From the NCBI GenBank assembly GCA_025934695.1, contig JAICWS010000002.1, positions 1,157,187 through 1,221,186 of the forward strand: a stretch of DNA of 64,000 nt. The letters are read 5' to 3'. The DNA comes from Alphaproteobacteria bacterium (GTDB lineage Bacteria > Pseudomonadota > Alphaproteobacteria > Micavibrionales > UBA2020). Below the pieces are notes generated by a model. It was not told where the DNA came from and ran no database searches. It saw only the letters and a list, made by a program, of their open reading frames with translations. Made by a program: the position numbers and the translations under genes. Numbering within the stretch: the stretch's first letter is position 1; each line of letters opens with the position of its first letter. This document shows, in pieces, positions 34,615-43,478 of the stretch.

Positions 34615-35022
34615 ATGACGCCCGAGGACAAAAAAGAAGCCGAGAAGATGGAGCTGGTTTACGACGGCAAATGCCCCGTCTGTGCCACCTATTGCGAAGG
34701 GCTGCAGCGCCCCGACAACCTTCATCTCGTCGATGCGCGGCAGGACAGCGAGATCATGCGCGACATCACCCGACGCGGCCTCGACATCGATGAAGGCATG
34801 GTGCTGAAGGTTGACGGCAAGATTTTCTATGGCAGCGAGGCCATGGTCGAAATTTCCCGCCGCCTGCCGCGCCGGGGCTGGACCGGATTCGTCAACCGCT
34901 TGTTCTTTTCGTCACAAGGGGCCGGCCGCGTTGCCTATAACGTCTGCAAGGCGGGGCGGAGCGTGCTGCTGAAGATGCTGGGGATTGAGAAGATTGATAA
35001 TTTGAAAAGCGGTAAGAAATAA
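34615..35022 (+). CDS. DCC-family thiol-disulfide oxidoreductase-like protein (DUF393)
   Basis: A 135-residue DUF393 protein. The defining DxxCxxC motif is seen as YDGKCPVC (near residues 15-22), followed by HLVDARQD and YGSEAMVEISRRLPRRG, as in DCC proteins. The cysteine pair resembles a thioredoxin-like active site, but the physiological partner is not known. A second ATG at codon 12 gives a shorter form. A sigma70 promoter precedes it, and a perfect palindromic element follows. Confidence 0.8.
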   Translation: MTPEDKKEAEKMELVYDGKCPVCATYCEGLQRPDNLHLVDARQDSEIMRDITRRGLDIDEGMVLKVDGKIFYGSEAMVEISRRLPRRGWTGFVNRLFFSSQGAGRVAYNVCKAGRSVLLKMLGIEKIDNLKSGKK

Positions 35023-35030
35023 GGAATCGC

Positions 35031-35140
35031 AACCCCGGCGAAAGCCGGGGTCCACGGACTGTAAAGTTTACATCTTAACCGCCACCTGACTGTTCCGATT
35101 GATCCTGTCAAGTCCGTGGACCCCGGCTTTCGCCGGGGTT
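35031..35140. repeat. Palindromic intergenic element, copy 3 (perfect 30-bp arms)
   Basis: Two perfect inverted 30-base arms, 35031-35060 and 35111-35140, flank a 50-base core. Each arm contains the CCCCGGCGAAAGCCGGGG hairpin followed by TCCACGGACT. The hairpin is that of copies 1 and 2, but the outer bases and the core (which includes GTAAAGTTTAC) differ. It lies between the DCC-family gene and recQ. Confidence 0.85.
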
Positions 35141-35213
35141 ACGCTTTTTTGTTTTGGGCTGTAATTCCAATAATCGCATTGTGCGCAGCCTGCCGAGGGT
35201 TTATATCTAATCC

Positions 35214-37046
35214 ATGTCCCTTGCCGCCCGTTCAGCCGCCCAACAAGACGCCGCTCTTCGCATCCTTCAGAAGACCTACGGCTATGACCATTTCCGGGGC
35301 GAGCAGGCCGAAATCATTTCGCATGTCACCGGCGGCGGCAACGCCTTCGTGCTCATGCCCACGGGCGGCGGCAAGTCACTGTGCTACCAGATACCGTCGC
35401 TGCTCCGCGAGGGCGTGGGCGTTATTATTTCCCCGCTCATCGCACTGATGCAGAACCAGGTCGATGCGCTCAAGGAACTCGGCATTCGCGCCGCGGCCAT
35501 CAATTCAACCATGACGGGCGGCAGTATCGTCCAGACCAAGGAAGCTATTCTGCGCGGCGAGCTCGACCTCGTCTATGTCGCGCCCGAACGGCTGCTGATG
35601 GATGATTTCCTCGGGCTGCTCGACGAGGCGCCGGTCGCTCTTTTCGCCATCGACGAGGCGCATTGCGTCTCGCAGTGGGGACACGACTTCCGCCCGCATT
35701 ACAAGCAGCTCTCGCTGCTGGCGGAACGTTATCCGTCGATCCCGCGCATCGCCCTGACGGCCACCGCTGATGCGCCCACGCGCCGGGACATCCTGGAATG
35801 CCTGGGCCTTAAAGAGGGCCGCACCTTCATCGCCGGTTTCGACCGGCCGAACATCCATTATTCCATCGTCGTGAAGGACAATGCGCGCCAGCAGGTGCTG
35901 AGCTTTATCCGCGACAACCATGCCGAGGACAGCGGCATCGTCTACTGCCTGTCGCGCAAGACGGTGGAAGAGACGGCGATGTGGCTGTGCAACGAAGGCT
36001 TCCGGGCGCTGCCCTACCACGCCGGGATGCCAGGAGACTTGCGCGCCAGGCACCAGGAAATCTTCCTGAAGGAAGAAAAAGTGATCATGGTCGCGACGAT
36101 CGCTTTCGGCATGGGCATCGACAAGCCCGACGTCAGGTTCGTCGCCCATATGAACATCCCAAAGAACATCGAGGCCTATTACCAGGAAACCGGCCGCGCG
36201 GGCCGCGACGGGCTGCCCTCGAACGCGCTGATGGTCTATGGCGCGCAGGACGCCGCCATGCAGCGCAATTTCATCGAGGAATCCAATGCGCCTGACCAGC
36301 AAAAACGCATCGAGCACCAGAAGCTCAACGCGCTTTTGGGGCTCTGCGAGGCGGCAAGCTGCCGCCGGCAGGTCATCCTCGACTATTTCGGCGACGCTTG
36401 CGCACCCTGCGGCAACTGCGACACCTGCCAGAACCCGCCGCAGACCTTCGATGGCACGGTCGTGGCGCAGAAGGCGCTGTCCTGCATCTACCGCACGGGG
36501 CAGCGCTTCGGCGTCAATTACCTGATCGACGTGCTGATGGGCAAGGAAGACGACGCGCGCATCAACCAGAACGGCCACGACAAGATCAGCACCTTCGGCA
36601 TCGGCAAGGATTTCGCGAAGTCGGAATGGCAGGGCGTCTTCCGCCAGCTGGTGGCGCTTAACCTTATCGCGCCGGATGCCGAGCATGGCGGCCTTGCCAT
36701 GACGCCGCAGGGGCAGGCATTCCTGAAGGAAAAGAAAACGCTCGCGCTGCGTCGCCATGAAGGCCGGGGCCGGAAAAAGGCCCTGCGCAAGGAAGCCGCG
36801 CGCGCCGCGTTCGGCGAAAACGAAGCCGATCATGCGCTGTTCGCCGCGCTGAAAGAAAAGCGCATGGAGCTGGCGCGGACCCAGGGCGTTCCGCCCTATT
36901 ACATTTTTGCCGACAAAACCCTGCGCGACATGGTGTTGATGAAACCCGACAGCATGGACAGCATGGCCCTCGTCCACGGTATCGGCGAGCGCAAGCTGGA
37001 AAAATACGGCCGGATATTCCTCGAGATCATCGCAGAGAACGTTTAG
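35214..37046 (+). CDS. recQ: ATP-dependent DNA helicase RecQ
   Basis: A full-length RecQ helicase of 610 residues. It has Walker A PTGGGKSLCYQ (K54), DEAHCVSQWGHDFRP, and helicase C motifs with YYQETGRAGRDG. The zinc cluster (SCRRQ, then CAPCGNCDTC near 383-406) and RQC region follow. The C-terminal HRDC domain is present (LRDMVLMKPDSM, then VHGIGERKLEKYG). It unwinds DNA 3'-5' in recombination and fork repair. Its stop overlaps that of the convergent GNAT gene by three bases. Confidence 0.97.
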   Translation: MSLAARSAAQQDAALRILQKTYGYDHFRGEQAEIISHVTGGGNAFVLMPTGGGKSLCYQIPSLLREGVGVIISPLIALMQNQVDALKELGIRAAAINSTMTGGSIVQTKEAILRGELDLVYVAPERLLMDDFLGLLDEAPVALFAIDEAHCVSQWGHDFRPHYKQLSLLAERYPSIPRIALTATADAPTRRDILECLGLKEGRTFIAGFDRPNIHYSIVVKDNARQQVLSFIRDNHAEDSGIVYCLSRKTVEETAMWLCNEGFRALPYHAGMPGDLRARHQEIFLKEEKVIMVATIAFGMGIDKPDVRFVAHMNIPKNIEAYYQETGRAGRDGLPSNALMVYGAQDAAMQRNFIEESNAPDQQKRIEHQKLNALLGLCEAASCRRQVILDYFGDACAPCGNCDTCQNPPQTFDGTVVAQKALSCIYRTGQRFGVNYLIDVLMGKEDDARINQNGHDKISTFGIGKDFAKSEWQGVFRQLVALNLIAPDAEHGGLAMTPQGQAFLKEKKTLALRRHEGRGRKKALRKEAARAAFGENEADHALFAALKEKRMELARTQGVPPYYIFADKTLRDMVLMKPDSMDSMALVHGIGERKLEKYGRIFLEIIAENV

Positions 37047-37573
37047 GCCGTCATCCCCGCCCAGCGCCGCAGGAAGGCGGGCATCCAGGTGCTGGGTCTT
37101 TCAGGCAGCAGGGATTTCTTAAGTTTGTGGCCCGCCATCCCATCCCTGTAGTAGACGCTCTGCCAGCGCAGGCGCTTGTAGCCCAGGCCTTCGTACAGGC
37201 GGCGGGCATTGTCATTGTCGGCGCGGACATAGAGCGTGACCGCATCGAACTGTTTCTTCAGGGCGAGGTCTTCCGCGTGTTTCAGCAGCGCGGTGGCAAT
37301 GCCCTTGTTCCGGAACGCGCTGTCCACGGCCAGCTGGTCGACTGTGATCGCGGCGTCGCCAGTATCGAGGTTGACCATCATAAAGCCCGCGATACGGCCG
37401 CCCTTGTCGGTCGCAACGGTCGTTTCGATTGTGGCGTCGTTGATCTGCTCGCGCACATAGGCGGTCACGTTGGCGAATTCATGGGTACGGTTCAGGCCCG
37501 CCTCGAAAATGGCGGATATGGCCTTGATATCCTTGCGCGCGGCGGCGCGGAACGCGATTTGCAGCCCTGACAT
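37043..37573 (-). CDS. GNAT-family N-acetyltransferase
   Basis: A 176-residue GNAT acetyltransferase. The acetyl-CoA binding motif A is in DQLAVDSAFRNKGIATALLKHAE (R/Q-x2-G-x-A form: RNKGIA), followed by LYVRADNDNARRLYEGLGYK, the typical C-terminal motif B. The substrate is unknown. A near-consensus sigma70 promoter lies 30 bases upstream. It shares overlapping stop codons with recQ. Confidence 0.88.
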   Translation of the reverse strand: MSGLQIAFRAAARKDIKAISAIFEAGLNRTHEFANVTAYVREQINDATIETTVATDKGGRIAGFMMVNLDTGDAAITVDQLAVDSAFRNKGIATALLKHAEDLALKKQFDAVTLYVRADNDNARRLYEGLGYKRLRWQSVYYRDGMAGHKLKKSLLPERPSTWMPAFLRRWAGMTA

Positions 37574-37602
37574 GGCATCAGCCCATTCGTTTACGATGAA
37601 AT

Positions 37603-37630
37603 ATTATACATAATGCTTGAATTTTGTCAA
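37603..37630 (-). promoter_or_regulatory. Consensus sigma70 promoter of the GNAT gene
   Basis: On the minus strand TTGACA (37630-37625) and TATAAT (37608-37603) are separated by 16 bases; both hexamers match the consensus perfectly. The predicted transcript would start about 25 bases before the ATG at 37573. Confidence 0.75.
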
Positions 37631-37647
37631 ATTCGCCGGGTTGAAGC

Positions 37648-39462
37648 TCAGTCCCTTGGCGCGCGGGCCGATTTTTCAGCTTCTTCCAAGGCGAAGACGG
37701 CGTTGATGAGCGCCAGGTGCGTGAATGCCTGGGGGAAGTTGCCGAGCTGGCGGCCGTCCTCGCCGGTTTCCTCGGCGTAGAGGCCCAGGTGGTTGGCGTA
37801 GGACAGCATCTTGTGGAACAGCAGCCAGGCGTCGTCGATGCGTCCCGACCGCGCAAGGCAGGCGATATACCAGAAGGAGCAGGCATTGAAGCTGCCCTCG
37901 ACGCTGGTGTCGATTTTATCGATGTCGAGCTTGTCCAGCCGGTAGCGGCGCACGAGGGAATCGCAGACCAGTTCCTTTTCGACCGCGTCAAGCGTGGAGA
38001 GCCAGCGCTGGTCATGCGGGCCGATGAAGTTCACGAGCGGCATCAGCAGCACCGAGGCGTCGACCGCCTTCGCGTGCTTGTGCTGCACGAATGTCTTCAT
38101 GTCGCCATCCCAGAAGTTCTCGAAGATATCGTTGTAGACATCGGCGCGCGCCTGGATCCAGTCGCGGTAGTCGCCGGGCAGCGATTCCTGCGTGGCGATG
38201 TGCAGGGCGCGATCCAAGGCGATCCAGCACATGAGGCGTGAGTGAAGAAACTCGCGCTGGCCGCCGCGGAATTCCCAGATGCCGGCGTCCGGGCGCTTCC
38301 AGTTCTCGCAGACATATTTTGTGCTGCGCACGGCATGCTCCCAGGCGTCGTGAGATATCTTGGTGATGTGGTTGTTGGCGAGCGACATGGCGTCCATCAG
38401 CTCACCGTAGATGTCCATCTGCAGCTGTTCCGCTGCGGCATTGCCGATGCGCACGGGCTTGCTGCCGTCGTAACCGTCGAAATGCTGCAGAATTTCTTCC
38501 CGGACGTCGGTGCCGCCGTCGAGCCGGTACATCAGCTGCAATTCGCCGCCGGGCGCGGATTTATAAAGGTTTTCCACCCATTTGATGAAGGCGATCGCCT
38601 CTTCCTTCAGGCCGAGGCGAATGAGCGCGTAGACGGTAAAGGCTGAATCGCGTATCCAGCAATAGCGGTAATCCCAGTTGCGCTTGCCGCCGATGGCTTC
38701 CGGCAGGCCGAAGGTGGGCGCTGCGACGATGGAGCCGTGGCGGCGCGAGGCCATCAGCTTGAGAACGAGCGCGGAGCGGCACACGGTATCGCGCCAGCGC
38801 CCGCGGTAAGTGATGGAATGCACCCAGTTGCGCCAGAACATGATCGTTTGCTTGTGCAGACGGTCCATTTCAATCGCGCTTAAGGGATCCGCCTGCGTCT
38901 CGCAGTCGCCGCACGTCAGCAGCACGCAGGCGGAGTCGCCGGAGTTCAGCGTCAGCTCCGCCCAGGCGGCGCCGTTCTTGCATTCCATCGGAAAAGTCGT
39001 TTGCAGGCTCAAGGCGCCCTGTTCCCCCGCCGAGAACAGGAAATGCGCGTCGTTCACGACATTGACCTGGTGCTTCGCGCGGGCGTAATTGAAAGCCGGC
39101 AGGCATTCCATTTCCACCTTCACCGATCCGCGCACCGCGTGGATCATGCGCACGATGCGCGAGACCGCGACTTCATCTGTCACGGGCATGAAGTCGACGA
39201 CTTCGAGGATGCCCTCGTGCGACATGAAGCGGGTGATCAAAACATTGGTGTCGGGAACGTAAAGCTGGTTTTTGCGCGCGTCCTTGAATTGCGCGCCGAT
39301 GCGAAAGCGCCCGCCCTTTTTGTCGTCGAGGAGCGCCGCGAAGACGGAAGGGGAATCGAATTCAGGAAAGCAAAAAAAGTCGATCGATCCATCGAGCCCG
39401 ACAAGCGCGATGGAACTCATATCCCCGATAACGCCATAACTTTCAATGGGCTGATACGCCAT
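37648..39462 (-). CDS. Glycoside hydrolase family 15 protein (glucoamylase/trehalase-like)
   Basis: A 604-residue GH15 enzyme. The N-terminal beta-sandwich starts with ESYGVIGDMSSIALVGLDGSIDFFC split across its first 30 residues, then the catalytic (alpha/alpha)6 domain with NWDYRYCWIRDSAF, VEGSFNACSFWY (candidate general acid Glu) and LGNFPQAFTH. Bacterial proteins of this length hydrolyse trehalose or short alpha-glucans; which one is not clear. It lacks a signal peptide. It lies 61 bases after the HAD gene on the same strand, with a hairpin in between that reaches its ribosome binding site. Confidence 0.88.
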   Translation of the reverse strand: MAYQPIESYGVIGDMSSIALVGLDGSIDFFCFPEFDSPSVFAALLDDKKGGRFRIGAQFKDARKNQLYVPDTNVLITRFMSHEGILEVVDFMPVTDEVAVSRIVRMIHAVRGSVKVEMECLPAFNYARAKHQVNVVNDAHFLFSAGEQGALSLQTTFPMECKNGAAWAELTLNSGDSACVLLTCGDCETQADPLSAIEMDRLHKQTIMFWRNWVHSITYRGRWRDTVCRSALVLKLMASRRHGSIVAAPTFGLPEAIGGKRNWDYRYCWIRDSAFTVYALIRLGLKEEAIAFIKWVENLYKSAPGGELQLMYRLDGGTDVREEILQHFDGYDGSKPVRIGNAAAEQLQMDIYGELMDAMSLANNHITKISHDAWEHAVRSTKYVCENWKRPDAGIWEFRGGQREFLHSRLMCWIALDRALHIATQESLPGDYRDWIQARADVYNDIFENFWDGDMKTFVQHKHAKAVDASVLLMPLVNFIGPHDQRWLSTLDAVEKELVCDSLVRRYRLDKLDIDKIDTSVEGSFNACSFWYIACLARSGRIDDAWLLFHKMLSYANHLGLYAEETGEDGRQLGNFPQAFTHLALINAVFALEEAEKSARAPRD

Positions 39463-39469
39463 GAAGCCC

Positions 39470-39491
39470 CCATTGGTGCCTTTACCAATGG
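39470..39491 (-). promoter_or_regulatory. Hairpin over the ribosome binding site of the GH15 gene
   Basis: A perfect inverted repeat CCATTGGT-N6-ACCAATGG ends seven bases before the GH15 start codon. Its proximal arm touches the G-rich ribosome binding site, so in mRNA it could limit translation. It could also mark the end of the HAD transcript, but no U-run follows. Confidence 0.45.
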
Positions 39492-39523
39492 CGGGGGACT
39501 GCGGGGGTTCCCCGGAGGGATTT

Positions 39524-40294
39524 TCAGGGTTTCGGCGTCTGGGTGCGGCCAGGCGCGATCTGGCGGCTGTTGTCGTTTGCAGGCGGGACCATCAACCGGT
39601 CGATCAGGTCGGGCAGGTCGCCGTAGTCGCCGACGATGTTCTTTACGCCCGCCGATTCCAGCTCGGACTTCTTCTTGTCGTTCACCGCGAAGCCGACGAA
39701 CATCAGGCCCAGTTTCGCCGCCGCTTTGGCATCGGTCTCTGAATCGCCGATGACGATGACGGGCGCATCAAAGCCCTGGCTGCGGCGATAATCCCCGACG
39801 ATACTGATGAGTTGCTCGGACTTGAGTTCGCTGTTCTTCTTGCCGGCGTCGCGCGTATTGTCCTTGCCGCGAATGTAGCGCGGATCGAATTCCTTGCGGA
39901 TATTGTGGTATTTGAGTTGCAATTCCATCGCGTCTTCGCGCGTGCCGGTGTAGATGCCGAGCGTCGCGCCGCGCAGGTGCAGGGCTTCCACCGCCTCGCG
40001 CACATGGGGGTAAAGCTCCTCCTGCCAGCCAGGACGGGTCAGCAGCGCGTCGCAGGCCTTGTTGCAGGAGGCCATGAAATCTTTCTTGGAAGCGTCATCG
40101 AGCTTGCCCGCGAAATGATCGGTAATCTCGCTCAGGGTCTTGTTGCCGAGCATCGCGAGTACTTCCTCGCGGTCGGGCGTGCCGTGGCCCTGTTCCGCAC
40201 AAACTTCGGCAAAAGCCTGGACGTAACGCGGACCGGCATCGGTCAGCGTGGAGACGAGGTCGAAGATGATAAGAACGCCTTTATCCCGTGCCAT
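39524..40294 (-). CDS. HAD-superfamily hydrolase with altered motif I
   Basis: A 256-residue HAD-like protein. Motif I normally reads DxDGT; here it is FDLVSTLTD, keeping the nucleophile Asp12 but with Val in place of the second Asp. Motif II (YTGT), a candidate motif III Lys and motif IV (GDSETD) are intact. Loss of the acid/base Asp argues against ordinary phosphatase activity, as in phosphonatase- or dehalogenase-like HADs. The ATG at 40294 is preferred to one four codons upstream. A consensus sigma70 promoter precedes it. Confidence 0.8.
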   Translation of the reverse strand: MARDKGVLIIFDLVSTLTDAGPRYVQAFAEVCAEQGHGTPDREEVLAMLGNKTLSEITDHFAGKLDDASKKDFMASCNKACDALLTRPGWQEELYPHVREAVEALHLRGATLGIYTGTREDAMELQLKYHNIRKEFDPRYIRGKDNTRDAGKKNSELKSEQLISIVGDYRRSQGFDAPVIVIGDSETDAKAAAKLGLMFVGFAVNDKKKSELESAGVKNIVGDYGDLPDLIDRLMVPPANDNSRQIAPGRTQTPKP

Positions 40295-40337
40295 GACAAC
40301 CCTCAACGAAAATGATTTTCTGTATTATTTTCCGGAA

Positions 40338-40366
40338 AGTATAGGCGGCGCGTTAACCTTTGTCAA
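40338..40366 (-). promoter_or_regulatory. Sigma70 promoter of the HAD gene
   Basis: On the minus strand TTGACA (40366-40361) and TATACT (40343-40338) are separated by 17 bases. The hexamers match the consensus at six and five positions. The start codon of the HAD gene follows 43 bases later, and the GH15 gene may be co-transcribed. Confidence 0.7.
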
Positions 40367-40412
40367 TGCGGCGAAAGGAGGCTAAAAGCATGATGGAAAG
40401 GGAGAATTTTCC

Positions 40413-41660
40413 GTGCCCATGCGCCGCCTTTGCTTTGCTGCCATAGCGCTGTCTTTCTTTTTGTTCGCCGCGGCGCGGGCGGAGACAATTACGGTAGGCC
40501 CTCATCCTGTGCTTCCCGAGCCCTTCGCGACGAAGCCCGTCACGCGGGTGTCCGATGTCATTGGCTGGCCCGAGGGCGCGAAGCCATCGGCGCCCAAGGG
40601 CTTTACCGTCACGAAGTTCTCTGGCGGCCTCGATAACCCGCGATGGATATATGTGTTGCCGAACGGAGACGTGCTGGCATCCGGCGACAGGTCCGGCGAC
40701 TGGTTCTCGGGCAAGCCCAATGGCATCACGCTGCTGCGCGACGCCGACCACGACGGCTTGGCCGAGACGCGCAGCGTCTTCCTGAAGGGCCTCGATCGGC
40801 CCTTCGGCATGGCGCTGGTGAACGACACGTTATATGTGGGCACGCAAAGCGGACTGTTGCGCTTTCCCTATCAAACGGGTGATAAGGAAATCACCGGCGA
40901 TGGCGAAAAAATCCTCGACCTTCCCACTGGCGGCTATAACCACCATTGGACGCGCAATGTCGTCGCCAGCCGCGACGGAAAGAAGCTCTATGTCTCCATC
41001 GGCTCCGCCAGCAATGACGGCGAGGGCGGCATGGAGAATGAAAAGCGCCGCGCGCGCATTCTCGAGGTCAATCCCGACGGTAGGGGCGAAAAAACCTATG
41101 CTTTCGGCCTGCGCAATCCCGTCGGCATCGACCGGGAGCCGGTGACCGGCAAGCTTTGGACGGCAGTGAATGAGCGCGACGGCCTGGGCGACGACCTGGT
41201 GCCCGATTTCATGACCAGCCTGACGCCTGGCGGTTTTTACGGCTGGCCGCTGGTCTACTTCGGTGCGCATCGCGACCCGAACTGGCAGGGCGATTTGCCG
41301 GAGGTCGCCAAGAAAGCAATCGTACCGGATTACGCTCTCGGCGCGCATACCGCGTCGCTGGGGTTGAAGTTCTACACCGCGTCGCAGTTTCCGCCCCATT
41401 ACCGGGGTGGTGCTTTCATCGGCCAGCATGGTTCCTGGAACCGCTCGGTTTTCGCCGGCTACAAAGTGATCTTCGTCCCCTTCAAGGACGGCAAACCCGC
41501 CGGTATGCCTGAAGATTTCCTGACCGGTTTCATGCACGACCCGAAAATCGGCGAAGCTTACGGTCGTCCCGTCGGCATCGCGGTCGCGAAGGACGGGGCA
41601 TTGCTGGTGGCTGACGACGCCGGCGGCATCATCTGGCGCGTGGCGTACGACGGGAATTAA
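40413..41660 (+). CDS. Sorbosone dehydrogenase-like/soluble aldose dehydrogenase family protein
   Basis: A secreted six-bladed propeller protein of 415 residues related to PQQ-dependent sorbosone and aldose dehydrogenases. A signal peptide ends near residue 23 (FAAARAE). Features include GLDNPRWIYVLPNGDVL, LRDADHDG (calcium-binding-like), GGYNHHWTRNVV, YAFGLRNPVGI and GQHGSWNRS, all typical of the family. It would oxidise a sugar in the periplasm using PQQ, though many family members are uncharacterised. The GTG at 40413 is eight bases from GGGAG; an ATG two codons later is the alternative. Confidence 0.82.
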   Translation: MPMRRLCFAAIALSFFLFAAARAETITVGPHPVLPEPFATKPVTRVSDVIGWPEGAKPSAPKGFTVTKFSGGLDNPRWIYVLPNGDVLASGDRSGDWFSGKPNGITLLRDADHDGLAETRSVFLKGLDRPFGMALVNDTLYVGTQSGLLRFPYQTGDKEITGDGEKILDLPTGGYNHHWTRNVVASRDGKKLYVSIGSASNDGEGGMENEKRRARILEVNPDGRGEKTYAFGLRNPVGIDREPVTGKLWTAVNERDGLGDDLVPDFMTSLTPGGFYGWPLVYFGAHRDPNWQGDLPEVAKKAIVPDYALGAHTASLGLKFYTASQFPPHYRGGAFIGQHGSWNRSVFAGYKVIFVPFKDGKPAGMPEDFLTGFMHDPKIGEAYGRPVGIAVAKDGALLVADDAGGIIWRVAYDGN

Positions 41661-43412
41661 TTAGCCCGGCTTGGGCTGCTGCTGCGGTGTGGTGTCCGGC
41701 TTGGGCGCTGGCATTGCGGCCTCGGGCCCGTATGAGGGATCGTACATATGCTTCTTCACGTAGTCTTCGCAATTCGGCGGCTGGGGCACGACGAAAACAT
41801 TGTCGTCACCGGCCTGCACGATGACTTCGGTCGCGATTTTGGCCGAGACCTCGCGGATATTCTTGAGCGGCGGATAAAGAGTTCCCGATTTCAGGTCTTC
41901 GTCGGTCACCTGGCTCGCCAGCGCGCGCGCGGCGGCGAGGAACATATTGTCGGTGACTTTCACGGACTCGCTCAAGTTAATGCCGAGGCCCATGCCGGGG
42001 AAAATATAGGCGTTGTTGCCCTGGCCTGGTTTGAAAGTCTGTCCGTTGTATTCGACCGGGTCGAAGGGGCTGCCGCTCGCGAAGATCGCCTTGCCCTTGC
42101 TCCATTCATAGGCCTGTTGGGCCGTGCATTCCGCATGCGAGGTCGGATTGGAGAGCGCGAAGATGACCGGGCGTTCATTGAGTGCCGACATCGTCTCCAC
42201 GACTTCTTTGGTGAAGGTATTCGCAACGCCCGTCGCGCCGATCAGGATGGTCGGTCTGATGTCGTTCATGGCTTCCATCAGCGTGGCCGACGTATGGTCC
42301 TGCGCGAAAGGCTTCTTGTTGTCCTCGATTTTTTCACGGCCTTTCGTGACAAGCCCTTTTGAATCGACAAGCGAGATACGCTTGCGCGCCTCTTCCTCGC
42401 TCAGGCCCTTTTCCTGCAGCGCCTTCACGATCAGGTCGGCGATGCCCGTCGCGGCGGAGCCGGCGCCGAGGAACATAATGCGCTCGTCCTTCAGCGCGTG
42501 GCCGGTGAGGCGTTCGGAGGCCAGGATGCCGGCCAGCGCGACGGCGGCGGTGCCCTGGATGTCGTCATTGAAGCAAGTCACATAGTCGCGGTACTTGCTG
42601 AGCAGGCGGAAGGCATTTTCGGTCTTGAAATCCTCGAACTGGATCAGCGCCTTCGGGAACCGGTCCTTCACCGCATCGACGAATTCCTGCATCAGCGCGT
42701 CGTATGCGGGGCCTTTCAGACGCTCGTGCGGATAGCCGAGGTAGAGCGGGTCGTTGCGCAGTTTCTCGTTGTTGGTGCCGATGTCGAACATGACCGGCAT
42801 GCATTTGTCAGGATCAATGCCGCCGCAGACGGTGTAGAGCGACAGCTTGCCGATGGGAATGCCCATGCCGTTCGCGCCGAGGTCGCCCAAGCCCAGGATC
42901 CGCTCGCCGTCGGTGATTACGATAACGCGCACATCGTCCTGCTTCCAGTTGTCCATCATCTCGCGGATATGGCCGCGGTCTTCAGGAGTGATGTAGAAGC
43001 CGCGCGGCTTGGCGAAGATATGGGAGAATTTCTGGCACGCCTCGCCGACCGTCGGCGTATAGATAAGCGGCATGATCTCCTCGATGTCGCTCATAGCGGT
43101 GTAATAAAACAGCCGCTCGTTGCGGTCCTGCAGGTTGGTAAGATCGATGTATTTCTCGATGTCGCTGGTCTTGCGGCGCAGGTTTTCGAGCACGCGGTTT
43201 TTCTGCTCTTCCTGCGTCGAAACTTTATAGGGCAGGAGGCCACGCAGCCCATGCTCCCCGCGCTCTTCGCGTGTGAAGGCAGTGGATTTGTTCTGCGCCT
43301 CGTCATGCAGCACGTCGAAGCCGGTCGGGCAGTCGCAGTCGACGGCGGGCGCGGGGGCTAGGCCTAAACCGGCGCGCAGTTTTGCGGCGACCTTGTTGAA
43401 AAACTTCTTCAT
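41661..43412 (-). CDS. maeA: NAD-dependent malic enzyme
   Basis: A 583-residue malic enzyme of the long MaeA/eukaryotic type, without a phosphotransacetylase domain. It converts malate to pyruvate and CO2. IYTPTVGEACQKFSHIF (tyrosine and malate site), GERILGLGDLGANGMGIPIGK, FNDDIQGTAAVALAG (metal and substrate Asp) and FLGAGSAATGIA (NAD fold) are all present. A Pro/Gln-rich tail ends the protein. It converges with the sorbosone dehydrogenase-like gene without a gap. A sigma70 promoter precedes it. Confidence 0.95.
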   Translation of the reverse strand: MKKFFNKVAAKLRAGLGLAPAPAVDCDCPTGFDVLHDEAQNKSTAFTREERGEHGLRGLLPYKVSTQEEQKNRVLENLRRKTSDIEKYIDLTNLQDRNERLFYYTAMSDIEEIMPLIYTPTVGEACQKFSHIFAKPRGFYITPEDRGHIREMMDNWKQDDVRVIVITDGERILGLGDLGANGMGIPIGKLSLYTVCGGIDPDKCMPVMFDIGTNNEKLRNDPLYLGYPHERLKGPAYDALMQEFVDAVKDRFPKALIQFEDFKTENAFRLLSKYRDYVTCFNDDIQGTAAVALAGILASERLTGHALKDERIMFLGAGSAATGIADLIVKALQEKGLSEEEARKRISLVDSKGLVTKGREKIEDNKKPFAQDHTSATLMEAMNDIRPTILIGATGVANTFTKEVVETMSALNERPVIFALSNPTSHAECTAQQAYEWSKGKAIFASGSPFDPVEYNGQTFKPGQGNNAYIFPGMGLGINLSESVKVTDNMFLAAARALASQVTDEDLKSGTLYPPLKNIREVSAKIATEVIVQAGDDNVFVVPQPPNCEDYVKKHMYDPSYGPEAAMPAPKPDTTPQQQPKPG

Positions 43413-43447
43413 CGAGCTATGCCCTTATAAATGTTTTGAATAGCTGG

Positions 43448-43475
43448 ATTATACATAACGGATATGCGAGGTCAA
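43448..43475 (-). promoter_or_regulatory. Sigma70 promoter of maeA
   Basis: On the minus strand TTGACC (43475-43470) and TATAAT (43453-43448) are separated by 16 bases. They match the sigma70 consensus at five and six positions. The maeA ATG lies 35 bases downstream. Confidence 0.65.
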
Positions 43476-43478
43476 TAA

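Noticed and set aside
39487..39511. EcfG-like box before the GH15 gene as a separate promoter
   Set aside because: One mismatch in the -10, and it overlaps the intercistronic hairpin; kept only as part of the variant-box observation.
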